The notes under the pieces are model-generated. The model was given only the letters and a program-made list of their open reading frames with translations. It was not told the DNA's origin and ran no database searches. From Solimonas flava DSM 18980 (GTDB taxonomy: Bacteria > Pseudomonadota > Gammaproteobacteria > Nevskiales > Nevskiaceae), in assembly GCF_000426685.1 (NCBI RefSeq), contig NZ_AUFV01000003.1, forward strand, positions 434,001-498,000: a DNA stretch of 64,000 nucleotides. Reading direction: 5' to 3'. Positions 36,690-44,772 of the stretch are shown here, in pieces. Position 1 is the first letter of the stretch. Every line of letters starts with the position of its first letter. A program made the position numbers and the translations under genes.

Positions 36690-37514
36690 ATGGATACGGT
36701 CGCGGGCAAGACGCTGCTCATCACGGGCGCGGCGATGGGCATGGGCAAGCTGTACGCGCAGCTCGCGGCGCGCGAGGGCGCCGCCGCGATCGCGCTCTGG
36801 GACATCAACGCCGTCGAGCTCGACAAGACCGCCGCCGAGCTGCGCGCCCAGGGCCTGCGCGTCGTCGCCCAGGTCGTCGACGTCGCGCAGCGTGCGGCCA
36901 TCGCCGCCGCCGCCGCCGAGCTGCGCACGACGCTCGGCACGCCGGACATCCTCATCAACAACGCCGGCATCATCCGCGGCAAGTACTTCTGGGAGCACGA
37001 TCCGCAGAAGGACATCGAGATGACGATGGCGATCAACGCGCTGGCGCCGATGTACATCGCCCGCGAGTTCCTGCCGGACATGATCGCCGACCGCACCCGC
37101 GAGCGGCGCATCGTCAACATCTCCTCGGCGGCGAGCCTGGTGTCGAATCCGCGCATGAGCGTCTACTGCGCGTCGAAGTGGTCATGCACCGGCTGGAGCG
37201 ATTCACTGCGCCTGGAGCTGGCGCAGGCCGGCCACGCGCACCTCAAGGTGCTGACGGTGTGTCCGACCTATATCGCGACCGGCATGTTCGACGGCGCCAA
37301 GCCGATGCTGATGACGCCGGTGATGACGCCGCAGTACGTCGTCGATCGCGTCTGGCGGGCGATGAAGCGCGGTCGCGGCCGCCTGATCCTGCCGTGGACC
37401 GTGTACCTGTCGAACGCCCTCAAGGGCCTGCTGCCGCTGCGCCTGTTCGACTGGTTCGCCGACCACGTGTTCGGCGTCTACCACTCGATGGACGATTTCC
37501 GCGAACGCAAGTGA
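36690..37514 (+). CDS. Short-chain dehydrogenase/reductase
   Basis: A 274-residue classical SDR: cofactor motif GAAMGMGK (13-20), acidic residue in ALWDINAVE (suggesting NAD), NNAG in ILINNAGIIRG, catalytic Ser in VNISSAAS, and Tyr159/Lys163 in YCASK. The C-terminal part (from about 220: RGRLILPWTVYLSNALKGLLPLRLFDWFADHVFGVY) is hydrophobic and probably membrane-associated, as in retinol dehydrogenase/SDR-E-like enzymes that act on lipids. GGAGG lies 8 bases before the ATG. Substrate is unknown. Confidence 0.9.
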   Translation: MDTVAGKTLLITGAAMGMGKLYAQLAAREGAAAIALWDINAVELDKTAAELRAQGLRVVAQVVDVAQRAAIAAAAAELRTTLGTPDILINNAGIIRGKYFWEHDPQKDIEMTMAINALAPMYIAREFLPDMIADRTRERRIVNISSAASLVSNPRMSVYCASKWSCTGWSDSLRLELAQAGHAHLKVLTVCPTYIATGMFDGAKPMLMTPVMTPQYVVDRVWRAMKRGRGRLILPWTVYLSNALKGLLPLRLFDWFADHVFGVYHSMDDFRERK

Positions 37515-37613
37515 TGCACGTGCCGGCGCCGTTCGTCGCGCGCCGGCATACGCTGCGGCGGTGTGTCCGTCGCGCGTTTGTGCGCCGTGACAAGCTGTGC
37601 CGGCCGGCGGCGA

Positions 37614-37642
37614 TTGTCCGCTGCCGGCCGGCACCTTATAAA
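37614..37642 (+). promoter_or_regulatory. Candidate sigma-70 promoter of the SH3-like lipoprotein gene
   Basis: TTGTCC (37614-37619) and TATAAA (37637-37642) are separated by exactly 17 bases. Transcription would start near 37649 and give a leader of about 36 bases to the ATG at 37686. This TATAAA stands out in such GC-rich DNA. Confidence 0.55.
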
Positions 37643-37685
37643 GGCGCGCCGGCCGCCAGGGCCGGTGCGGCCCAGGGGGGGGGTC

Positions 37686-38054
37686 ATGAAAAAGCAAAAG
37701 CAAAGGATGGCGGTTCCGGCCGCGTCGATCGCGGTCGTCATGGCGTTCGCCGGCTGCGCGAGCGAGGCGCCCAAGCCGGCGGCGCCGAAGAACATCTCGG
37801 CGCCGCTGAAGGCGGAAGGCCTGCTGCCGCCCGGCGTGTCGGCCGCGCTCAAGGCCGGTGACGCGGTGGCGCTGAAGGCGCCGACCTCGCTGCGCCTGAC
37901 GCCGCTGCCGAACGCGCAGGCCGGCGATCTCCTGCCGGCCGGCACCCTGGTGCGCCTCAAGTCGCGCGTGCTCAACGCCCGCGGCTCGTGGTGGCTCGTC
38001 GACGCGCCGAACGCGTCGGGCTGGGTCGTCGAGGCGGAGCTGCTCAGACCCTGA
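37686..38054 (+). CDS. Putative lipoprotein with SH3-like domain (122 aa)
   Basis: The start MKKQKQRMAVPAASIAVVMAFAGC is a lipoprotein signal (lipobox FAGC, Cys at 24). After a Pro/Ala/Lys spacer, residues about 60-120 (VALKAPTSLRLTPLPNAQAGDLLPAGTLVRLKSRVLNARGSWWLVDAPNASGWVVEAELL) read like a bacterial SH3 domain of the type that binds cell wall peptides. A run of nine G (37675-37683) directly before the ATG makes up the ribosome-binding site, so spacing could change by slippage. A promoter-like pair is found at 37614. Confidence 0.8.
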   Translation: MKKQKQRMAVPAASIAVVMAFAGCASEAPKPAAPKNISAPLKAEGLLPPGVSAALKAGDAVALKAPTSLRLTPLPNAQAGDLLPAGTLVRLKSRVLNARGSWWLVDAPNASGWVVEAELLRP

Positions 38055-38080
38055 GGGCGGTGCGCCGCCTTCGGCGCCTG

Positions 38081-38116
38081 CAAAAGAAAAGCGCCGGACG
38101 GTGAGCCGTCCGGCGC
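38081..38116 (-). terminator. Intrinsic terminator of the FadL-type gene
   Basis: GCGCCGGACGG (38091-38101) and CCGTCCGGCGC (38106-38116) form a perfect 11-bp stem with a 4-base loop, followed on the minus strand by TTTTCTTTTG. It lies 29 bases beyond the stop at 38145. Confidence 0.88.
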
Positions 38117-38144
38117 CGCTTGCGGGACTGCCTGCGGCCCGCGC

Positions 38145-39572
38145 TCAGAACGCGTAGTTCCACTGCAGGCCGATGATCTGCAGGTGCGACTTGAAGCTGC
38201 CCGCGACGTGCCCCTGGGTCTCGGTCTCGCCGGCCGCGGTGCTGTTCGGATGGCCTTCGTAGTCGTAGCTGCGGTCGATGCTCTGGTTCTGGATGAACAC
38301 GTAGCTGTAGGCCACGTCGATCGAGCTGCGCTTCGACATCTGCCAGGTCGTGCCGAGCGACAGCCACTGGCGGTCGTTGTCGGGCAGCGTCGGCAGCACG
38401 TCGGTGCTGCTCGTCACCGGCGACTGGTCGTACATGTAGCCGCCGCGCAGCTTCCACGCCGCCGTCATCGCGTACGAGGCGCCGACCGAGGCCTTCCAGG
38501 TGTCGTCCCAGTCGGTCTTGATGTAGGTCGTGGTGATCGGCTGGGCCTCGATCGTCAGGTGCTGCAGGCTGCTGTGGCCGGTCCAGGTGACGTCGCCCAT
38601 CAGCGCCAGACGCGCGCTGAGCTCGTGGTAGGCGTTCAGCGACACCGACTGCGGCGTCGTCACGTTGAGGTGGCCGTGCGCGGTGGTCGGGAAGTTGGCG
38701 AAGATGGCGTCGGCGTACGGCGCCAGCGGGCCGCTGGCGATGTAGGTGGCCAGCGGTGCGCTGTTCTGCAGCATCGCGTCGCCGGCGAGCTTCTGCTTGA
38801 TCTCCGAGCGGTAGGCGAGGCCGAAGCGGGTGTGCGGATTCAGTTCGTAGAAGTAGCCGAGGTTGTAGCCCAGGCCCCAGGAATCGCCCTGGATGTGGAA
38901 GCGCATGTCTTCGACGCCGAGCGCGCCGACCGCGAGCGCCTGCACGGTGCCCGCCGGCAGGCCCAGTTCGGAGCCGATGCCGTACATCGCCTGCGCGGCG
39001 CTGACCTGGCGGGCCAGCGCGCCTTTGGCGTACTGCGCGACCAGGCCGATGCCGAAGCTCTGGTGCTCGTCGAACTTGAACGACAGCGACGGGTTGATGT
39101 TGAGCATCTCGACCGCGGTCTTGGTCGCGTAGTAGCGGCCGGCGAAGCCGTTGTCGTACTCGACCTTGGCGCCGAACGGTACGTAGAGGCCGAGACCGGC
39201 GACGACGCGCGGGCTGAGCCGGTGCGTCAGATAGAAGTGCGGCACGAAGGTGGTCTTCACCGGATCGCCGCCGTTGTCGCTGTCGACCGGCAGGCCGAGG
39301 CCGTTGGTGGTCGTGCCGCGTTCCTTGAACTCGAGTTCCGGCAGCACGACATTGGCGATCAGCGAGAACTGCGTGCCGGCCAGGCGCGACATGCCGGCCG
39401 GATTGCTGTAGATCACCGAGGCGTCGTTGGCTTCGGCGCCGTTGGCGTTGGCGGTGCTCTGCGCGGTGACGCTCTGCGTGCCGAAGTTGTAGCCGGACGC
39501 GAACGCCGCCGGTGCGCCGAGCACGGTCGCGGCCAGCGCGGTGAGGCGGAAACTGCGAAAGAGGGGGGACAT
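38145..39572 (-). CDS. fadL: FadL/OmpP1/TodX-family outer membrane transporter
   Basis: A 475-residue outer-membrane barrel. There is a signal peptide (MSPLFRSFRLTALAATVLGAPAAFA), then the FadL plug (SGYNFGTQSVTAQSTANANGAEANDASVIYSNPAGMSRL, with the NPAG motif), beta strands to the end, and a terminal aromatic (LQWNYAF). FadL-type barrels take up long-chain fatty acids, alkanes or other hydrophobic compounds. It is divergent from the fatty acyl-CoA reductase gene, and the pair suggests uptake of fatty substrates and conversion to alcohols. It has its own terminator. Confidence 0.93.
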   Translation of the reverse strand: MSPLFRSFRLTALAATVLGAPAAFASGYNFGTQSVTAQSTANANGAEANDASVIYSNPAGMSRLAGTQFSLIANVVLPELEFKERGTTTNGLGLPVDSDNGGDPVKTTFVPHFYLTHRLSPRVVAGLGLYVPFGAKVEYDNGFAGRYYATKTAVEMLNINPSLSFKFDEHQSFGIGLVAQYAKGALARQVSAAQAMYGIGSELGLPAGTVQALAVGALGVEDMRFHIQGDSWGLGYNLGYFYELNPHTRFGLAYRSEIKQKLAGDAMLQNSAPLATYIASGPLAPYADAIFANFPTTAHGHLNVTTPQSVSLNAYHELSARLALMGDVTWTGHSSLQHLTIEAQPITTTYIKTDWDDTWKASVGASYAMTAAWKLRGGYMYDQSPVTSSTDVLPTLPDNDRQWLSLGTTWQMSKRSSIDVAYSYVFIQNQSIDRSYDYEGHPNSTAAGETETQGHVAGSFKSHLQIIGLQWNYAF

Positions 39573-39951
39573 GCAGATCTCCAGTGGGGGGAAGCGTGGC
39601 GGCCTGACGGTCGTGGCGGCGAGCGTGGGGCCTGCAGCCCTCTCTGGCGCTTCGGGTGCGGGCGGGAATGTTGCCGCGGGCAGGGAAGCCTCGCCGCGTG
39701 CCCTTTTCGGGGTCTGTCCGTGACGGTCGCGCGGGGCCGCTATTGTCGAGGCCGCCGTGCGCGACTCGCTTGACGCTGGTCAAGACATTGCCGCCGTTCG
39801 TCGGCGCGTGATTGCGGTTTCACGGTAACCTCGGTTGCCGGCGCGCTTGGCCGCCGTGGCCGGTGCCGGTTCGCGCGACGGCGAACGCCGGCGCGGCGCC
39901 GGTTCGCTAAGATGCTCGGCACCCAAGACAACGACAAACAGGGGAACACGA
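39573..39951. other. Divergent intergenic region between fadL and the acyl-CoA reductase gene
   Basis: These 379 bases carry no gene. They hold a 6-4-6 palindrome at 39769-39784 and the promoters of both genes. The half nearer to the reductase is GC-rich with several CGGCG motifs. No further strong hairpin or A-rich element stands out. Confidence 0.5.
39769..39784. promoter_or_regulatory. Candidate Crp/Fnr-type operator (CTTGAC-N4-GTCAAG)
   Basis: A perfect 6-bp inverted repeat with a 4-base spacer (CTTGAC gctg GTCAAG) lies about 170-200 bases from each divergent start. TTGAC-N4-GTCAA resembles the Fnr/Anr box TTGAT-N4-ATCAA with one change in each half. The same bases overlap a TGG-N8-TTGC layout (39777-39791) that could instead be a weak sigma-54 -24/-12 element. 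Either reading is tentative. Confidence 0.35.
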
Positions 39952-41949
39952 ATGAACTATTTCGTGACTGGTGCGACGGGTTTCATCGGCAAATTTCTGG
40001 TCGGCGAGCTGCTGCAGCGTGCCGAGGCGAAGGTCTACGTGCTGGTGCGACCCAGCTCGCAGGACAAGTTCGAGGCGCTGCAGGCGCGCTTCGGCGAGGC
40101 CGGCGAGCGGCTGGTCGCGGTGCACGGCGACGTCACCGAGCCCGGTCTGATCGACGAGGCCGAGCGCAAGAAGCTCAAGGGCCACATCGCGCACGTCTTC
40201 CATCTCGCCGCCGTCTACGACATGGCGATGAGCGACGCGCAGGCCGACCGCATCAACATCGAGGGCACGCGCCATCTCGTCGAGTTCGCCAACGGCCTCG
40301 GCGGCGACGTGCACCTGCACCATGTCTCGAGCGTCGCCGTCGCCGGCAACGGCTACAACGGCCGCTTCACCGAGGACATGTTCGACGAGGGCCAGAAGCT
40401 CGAGCACCCGTACTACCGCTCGAAGTTCCAGTCCGAGAAGATCGTTCGCGAAGAGAGCAAGGTGCCGTTCCGGATCTATCGGCCGGGCGTCGTCGTCGGC
40501 TCGTCGGAAAGCGGCGAGATGGACAAGATCGACGGTCCCTACTACTTCTTCAAGACCATCCAGAAGCTCAGCTACGCGGTGCCGAAGTGGCTGCCGCTGC
40601 TCGGCATCGAGGGCGGCAAGGTGCCGATCGTGCCGGTCGATTACGTCGCCAAAGCGATCGTCACCATCGCGCACGAGAAAGGCCGTGACGGTCAGTGTTT
40701 CTGCCTGATCCAGTCGAAGTCGCCGAGCGTCGGCGACCTGCTGCAGACCCTGCTCGAAGTCGCGCACGGACCGGAGTTCGCGCGCCGGCTCGAACTGCCG
40801 GCGCTGCCGCTGGCGATGCGCGAGCTGGCCGGGCAGGTCAAGGGCCACGTCGCCGGGACTTCCTGGGGGCCGGCTGTCGAGAAGCGGGTCTCGAAGGCGA
40901 TCGGCGTGCCGCTGTCGGTGGTCGCCTACGTCGGCAACCGCACGGTGTTCGACGATCGCAACACGCGCGCCGCGCTCAAGGGCACCGGTGTGCAGTGCCC
41001 GGACATCCGCGACTACGCCGACAAGCTGTGGCAGTACTGGGAGAAGTTCCTCGACGTCGAGACCCGTGTGCCGCGCGGCGCGGTGCAGAAGCTGACCGGC
41101 AAGGTCGCCGTCGTCACCGGCGCCTCGCGCGGCATCGGCCTGGTGGTATCGAAGAAGCTCGCCGCGGCCGGCGCCAAGGTCGTGCTGGTCTCGCGCAAGC
41201 GCGAGAAGCTCGAAGAGCTGCAGCAGATCATCGAACTCGCCGGCGGCGAGGCGCATGTCTATCCCTGCGACCTCAACGACCTCAACGCGATCGACGAGTG
41301 CTCGCAGGCGATCCTGCGCGACTTCGGCCATGTCGACATCCTGATCAACAACGCCGGCCGCTCGATCCGCCGCTCGGTGTTCGAGTCGTTCGACCGCTTC
41401 CACGACTTCGAGCGCACCATGCAGCTGAACTACTTCGGCGCCGTGCGCATGATCATGAACTTCCTGCCGTCGATGGCGAAGCACAAGAGCGGCCACATCA
41501 TCAACATCAGCTCGATCGGCGTGCTCGCCAACGCCGCGCGCTTCTCGGCCTACGTCGCCTCCAAGGCCGCGCTCGACGCGTTCTCGCGCTGCCTGTCGGC
41601 CGAGGTCAAGCACAAGAACATCGAGGTCACGGCGATCTACATGCCGCTGGTGCGCACGCCGATGATCGCGCCGACCAAGCTCTACGACTACGTGCCGGCG
41701 TGGTCGCCGGAGAAGGCCGGCGACACGGTGATGAAGGCGCTGCTGAGTCGGCCGAAGTCGATCGCCACGCCGCTCGGCACCGCCGCCGCGGTTTCGTACG
41801 CGCTGTGGCCGAAGCTCAACGACTACATCCTCAACAAGGGCTTCCATCTGTTCCCGTCGTCGGATGCCGCCAAGGGACGCCGGGAAGGCGCCAAGCCGAC
41901 GCTGGAGCAGGTGGTGTTCGCCAACCTGTTCAAGGGCGAGCACTTCTAG
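39952..41949 (+). CDS. Fatty acyl-CoA reductase, two-domain (alcohol-forming)
   Basis: A 665-residue protein with two reductase domains. Residues about 1-360 are an extended SDR: GATGFIG at 7-13, HVSSVAVAGNGYNGRFTEDMFDE, Tyr154/Lys158, FRIYRPGVVVG and MDKIDGPYYFFKTIQKL. Residues about 380-640 are a classical SDR: TGASRGIG at 389-396, NNAGRSIRRSVFESFDRFHDFERTMQLNYFG, Tyr534/Lys538. The order and wording match the Marinobacter FAR enzymes that reduce acyl-CoA or acyl-ACP to fatty alcohols in wax ester synthesis. AGGGGA lies 8 bases before the ATG. It is divergent from a FadL-type porin. No wax ester synthase lies in the window. Confidence 0.9.
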   Translation: MNYFVTGATGFIGKFLVGELLQRAEAKVYVLVRPSSQDKFEALQARFGEAGERLVAVHGDVTEPGLIDEAERKKLKGHIAHVFHLAAVYDMAMSDAQADRINIEGTRHLVEFANGLGGDVHLHHVSSVAVAGNGYNGRFTEDMFDEGQKLEHPYYRSKFQSEKIVREESKVPFRIYRPGVVVGSSESGEMDKIDGPYYFFKTIQKLSYAVPKWLPLLGIEGGKVPIVPVDYVAKAIVTIAHEKGRDGQCFCLIQSKSPSVGDLLQTLLEVAHGPEFARRLELPALPLAMRELAGQVKGHVAGTSWGPAVEKRVSKAIGVPLSVVAYVGNRTVFDDRNTRAALKGTGVQCPDIRDYADKLWQYWEKFLDVETRVPRGAVQKLTGKVAVVTGASRGIGLVVSKKLAAAGAKVVLVSRKREKLEELQQIIELAGGEAHVYPCDLNDLNAIDECSQAILRDFGHVDILINNAGRSIRRSVFESFDRFHDFERTMQLNYFGAVRMIMNFLPSMAKHKSGHIINISSIGVLANAARFSAYVASKAALDAFSRCLSAEVKHKNIEVTAIYMPLVRTPMIAPTKLYDYVPAWSPEKAGDTVMKALLSRPKSIATPLGTAAAVSYALWPKLNDYILNKGFHLFPSSDAAKGRREGAKPTLEQVVFANLFKGEHF

Positions 41950-42151
41950 GCGTCCTCCGGCGATTGCGGCCGCGCTTCGGGCCGGCGGCGACGGCCGCCG
42001 GCCTTTTTCCGTGGCGCCGGCGCTGGCCGTCGCGCCGGCGGCGATCGCGCTTGCAGCCAAGGCCGCGCGCTCGTGCCGGCGCTACAGTCGCGCTCAAAGC
42101 GCCGCGTCTTCGCACGCAGGCGCGCCAGCCCGAAGAAGAGGGGGAGAAACG

Positions 42152-44095
42152 ATGGACAGGGAAGTCTCGTTCGCGCGCCGCGCGAAGCCGGCCCGGATGG
42201 CCGCCGCCGCCGCGCTGCTGACGCTGCTCGCCGCTTGCGGCAGCAGCCCGCCGCCGGCGCAGGGCGGCAGCGCCAGGTGGACCACGCTCGGCACGCGCGC
42301 CGAGCCGGCCGCGGCGGCGGCGCCGATCACCGCCAACGCCAAGGCGGTGTGGAGCGACTACGATCCGGCGCCGCTCTATCCGGGCACCAAGACCCTGCCG
42401 CTGCAGTACATCACGATGCGCGACGGCGTGAAGCTCGCCACCTACGTGACGCTGCCGGCCGATGCCGACGGCAACGCCGTCACCGAGCCGTTGCCGGTGG
42501 TGCTGGTGCAGACCAGCTACAACGGCGCCGCCGGCAGCGTCGTCAGCGCGATCGGCGGCGCCGATCCGTACATCGTCGAGCGCGGCTACGCGACGGTCGT
42601 CGTCGACGTGCGCGGCACCGGCCAGTCGCAGGGCGAGTGGGAGGCGTTCGGCGCGGAGGAGCAGGCCGACTACGCCGAAGTCGTCGACTGGGTGACGAAG
42701 CAGTCGTTCAGCGACGGCCGCATCGGCGTCTACGGCGTCTCGTATCTCGGCATCACCGCGATCATCACCGCCGCGCAGGGCCATCCCGCGGTCAAGGCGG
42801 CGTTCCCGATCGTGCCGATCGGCGACGGCTACCGCGACATCGTCTTCACCGGCGGCCAGGTCAATCCGACCTTCATCCCGATCTGGCTCGGCCTGGTCTC
42901 GGTGCTCGGCCTGACCAATCCGACGCTCATCACCGACCCGGCGACCGGCATTCCGGCGACGCTCGAGCATCTGCTCAGTGCCGTCACCAACTTCCAGGTG
43001 CCGACCATCCTGCGCGCGCTGGCCGGCGTGCCGGAGACGGCCTACGACGGCGACTTCTGGGCGGTGCGTTCGCCGCTCGAAGCCGACGGCGAGATCCGCG
43101 TGCCGACCTTCGTTGTCGGCGGCCTGCACGACCTGTTCCAGCGCAGCGAGCCGATCAGCTACGAACGCATCAAGCGGCACGCGCCGGCCAAGCTGCTGAT
43201 CGGGCCGTGGACGCACCTCGAGGCGGCGTTCGGCGCCGGCCTGCCGGCCGACGGCGTGCCGCCGCTCAATCACATCCAGCTGCAGTGGTTCGACCAGTAC
43301 GTGAAGGGCATGAAGGTCGGGGCCGAGCGCCTGCCGAACGTCACCCAGTACGTCACCGGCTATGAGCACTACGCGACGGCGAGCGACTGGCCGCATCCGG
43401 ACGCGCGCGCGCAGCGCCTTTACCTGCGTGGCGACCGGAGCCTGAGCGAGGAGGCGCCGGCCGCGGACGAGAAGTCGAACACCGTCCTGCAGTTGCCGAT
43501 CGAGGGCCTGTGCTCGATCAGCACCTCGCAGTGGACCGCCGGCATCCTCGGCTACCTGCCGCTGCCGTGTTTCGAGAACAGCAACACTGCCGAGACGCTG
43601 TCGGTGAAGTACGAGACGCCGCCGATGGCGGAGGACTACTACCTCAACGGTCCGATCCAGGCCGACATCTGGATGTCGACCAGCGCGCTCGACGCCGGTC
43701 TGTCGGTGCGCGTCGACGACGTCGACGAGAACGGCATCGCCAAGTCGCTGAGCAACGGCATCCAGACCGCCTCGCTGCGCGCCGTCGACGCCAGCCGCTC
43801 GCGCACGCTCGACGGCCAGATGATCCAGCCCTGGCATCCGTACACGCAGGACTCGGTGCAGGACGTCGGTTCGGGCAACGCCGTGCTGGTGCCGGTCGAG
43901 ATCTTCGCGACCAGTGCGCTGATCGCCAAGGGTCACAAGCTGCGCGTCGCCGTCGGCGCCAGCGACCTGCCGCAGGGCGTGCCGCCGATCCCGACGCTGC
44001 TGCAGTCGCTGGTCGGCGCGCTGACCCTCTACAGCGACGCCGAGCACCCGTCGAGCGTGGTGCTGCCGGTGGTGCCGGCGAGCGCGCTCAACTGA
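42152..44095 (+). CDS. CocE/NonD-family hydrolase, lipoprotein
   Basis: A 647-residue exported hydrolase: a lipoprotein-type signal (RMAAAAALLTLLAACG, Cys at about 29), an alpha/beta-hydrolase core with the nucleophile Ser197 in GVYGVSYLGIT, and VDVRGTGQSQGEWEAFGAEEQADY just before. The acid/base part follows (FVVGGLHDLFQRSEPISYE and KLLIGPWTH), and a C-terminal jelly-roll domain (about 455-647) is typical of X-Pro dipeptidyl-peptidase/cocaine esterase relatives. Substrate could be esters or acyl-peptides. The ATG at 42152 follows GGGGAGAAACG. A perfect terminator follows at 44119. Confidence 0.92.
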   Translation: MDREVSFARRAKPARMAAAAALLTLLAACGSSPPPAQGGSARWTTLGTRAEPAAAAAPITANAKAVWSDYDPAPLYPGTKTLPLQYITMRDGVKLATYVTLPADADGNAVTEPLPVVLVQTSYNGAAGSVVSAIGGADPYIVERGYATVVVDVRGTGQSQGEWEAFGAEEQADYAEVVDWVTKQSFSDGRIGVYGVSYLGITAIITAAQGHPAVKAAFPIVPIGDGYRDIVFTGGQVNPTFIPIWLGLVSVLGLTNPTLITDPATGIPATLEHLLSAVTNFQVPTILRALAGVPETAYDGDFWAVRSPLEADGEIRVPTFVVGGLHDLFQRSEPISYERIKRHAPAKLLIGPWTHLEAAFGAGLPADGVPPLNHIQLQWFDQYVKGMKVGAERLPNVTQYVTGYEHYATASDWPHPDARAQRLYLRGDRSLSEEAPAADEKSNTVLQLPIEGLCSISTSQWTAGILGYLPLPCFENSNTAETLSVKYETPPMAEDYYLNGPIQADIWMSTSALDAGLSVRVDDVDENGIAKSLSNGIQTASLRAVDASRSRTLDGQMIQPWHPYTQDSVQDVGSGNAVLVPVEIFATSALIAKGHKLRVAVGASDLPQGVPPIPTLLQSLVGALTLYSDAEHPSSVVLPVVPASALN

Positions 44096-44118
44096 AAGCG
44101 CCGCGCCGCCGCTGCCGC

Positions 44119-44149
44119 GAAACCCGCCGTCCGGCGGGTTTCTTTTTTT
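44119..44149 (+). terminator. Intrinsic terminator after the CocE-like gene
   Basis: GAAACCCGCC and GGCGGGTTTC form a perfect 10-bp stem with a 4-base loop, directly followed by seven T. It starts 24 bases beyond the stop. Confidence 0.92.
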
Positions 44150-44248
44150 GCGCCGGCGCACATCGCGCCGACGACTGTGAAGCATCTGGCGGATCAGGGC
44201 CGCCGCATGCGCTTAAGGTCGCGGCGGTCAAGCCGATGGAGGTCGACG

Positions 44249-44704
44249 ATGCTGCGCAAGACAATGGGAGGACTGCTGCTGGCGCTGCCGCTGGCGGCGA
44301 CGGCGGCGCCGGTGGTCAAGCCGGGTCTGTGGAAGTCGGAGCAGACGCTCAACGGCGAGCGCAGCACCGAGCATGACTGCGTGACGCCGGAGGAGGCGCG
44401 CAGCGCCAACAACTTCGTCAAGGATTTGCCGAAGGGCTGTACGCTGAGCAAGGTCCGCGACGACGCGCGCGTGCTCGCCTACGACTACCAGTGCCAGAGC
44501 GCCGAGCAGAGCGGCAAGGGCCAGGTCGAGATCAAGGTCGACGCGCCGACCCACTACGTCATGCGCTACCGCTTCGACGGGCAGACGCGGATCGGCAAGG
44601 ACGTCACGCCGGTCCGGCTCGACCTGCAGGCGGACAGCCGCTGGGTCGCGGCCGACTGCGGCGAATACGCCGACGACGACAGCGGTGACGATGGCGACGA
44701 GTAG
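44249..44704 (+). CDS. DUF3617 domain periplasmic protein
   Basis: A 151-residue protein with a signal peptide (MLRKTMGGLLLALPLAATAAP), followed by VKPGLWKSEQTLNGE, the usual start of the DUF3617 fold. Four cysteines (CVTPEEARS, GCTLSKV, YQCQSAE and ADCGEYA) are placed as in the family. The tail is acidic (DDDSGDDGDE). Function unknown. The preceding terminator and the next terminator at 44727 make it a single-gene unit. Confidence 0.87.
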   Translation: MLRKTMGGLLLALPLAATAAPVVKPGLWKSEQTLNGERSTEHDCVTPEEARSANNFVKDLPKGCTLSKVRDDARVLAYDYQCQSAEQSGKGQVEIKVDAPTHYVMRYRFDGQTRIGKDVTPVRLDLQADSRWVAADCGEYADDDSGDDGDE

Positions 44705-44726
44705 CACGGCCGTACGGCGCGCAACG

Positions 44727-44753
44727 AAAAAGCCGGGCGATGCCCGGCTTTTT
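44727..44753. terminator. Bidirectional terminator between DUF3617 and aroG
   Basis: AAAAAGCCGGGC (44727-44738) and GCCCGGCTTTTT (44742-44753) form a perfect 12-bp stem around a 3-base loop, with A and T tracts on both sides. It serves the two convergent genes. Confidence 0.92.
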
Positions 44754-44772
44754 CACGTCCGCTTGCGACCCT

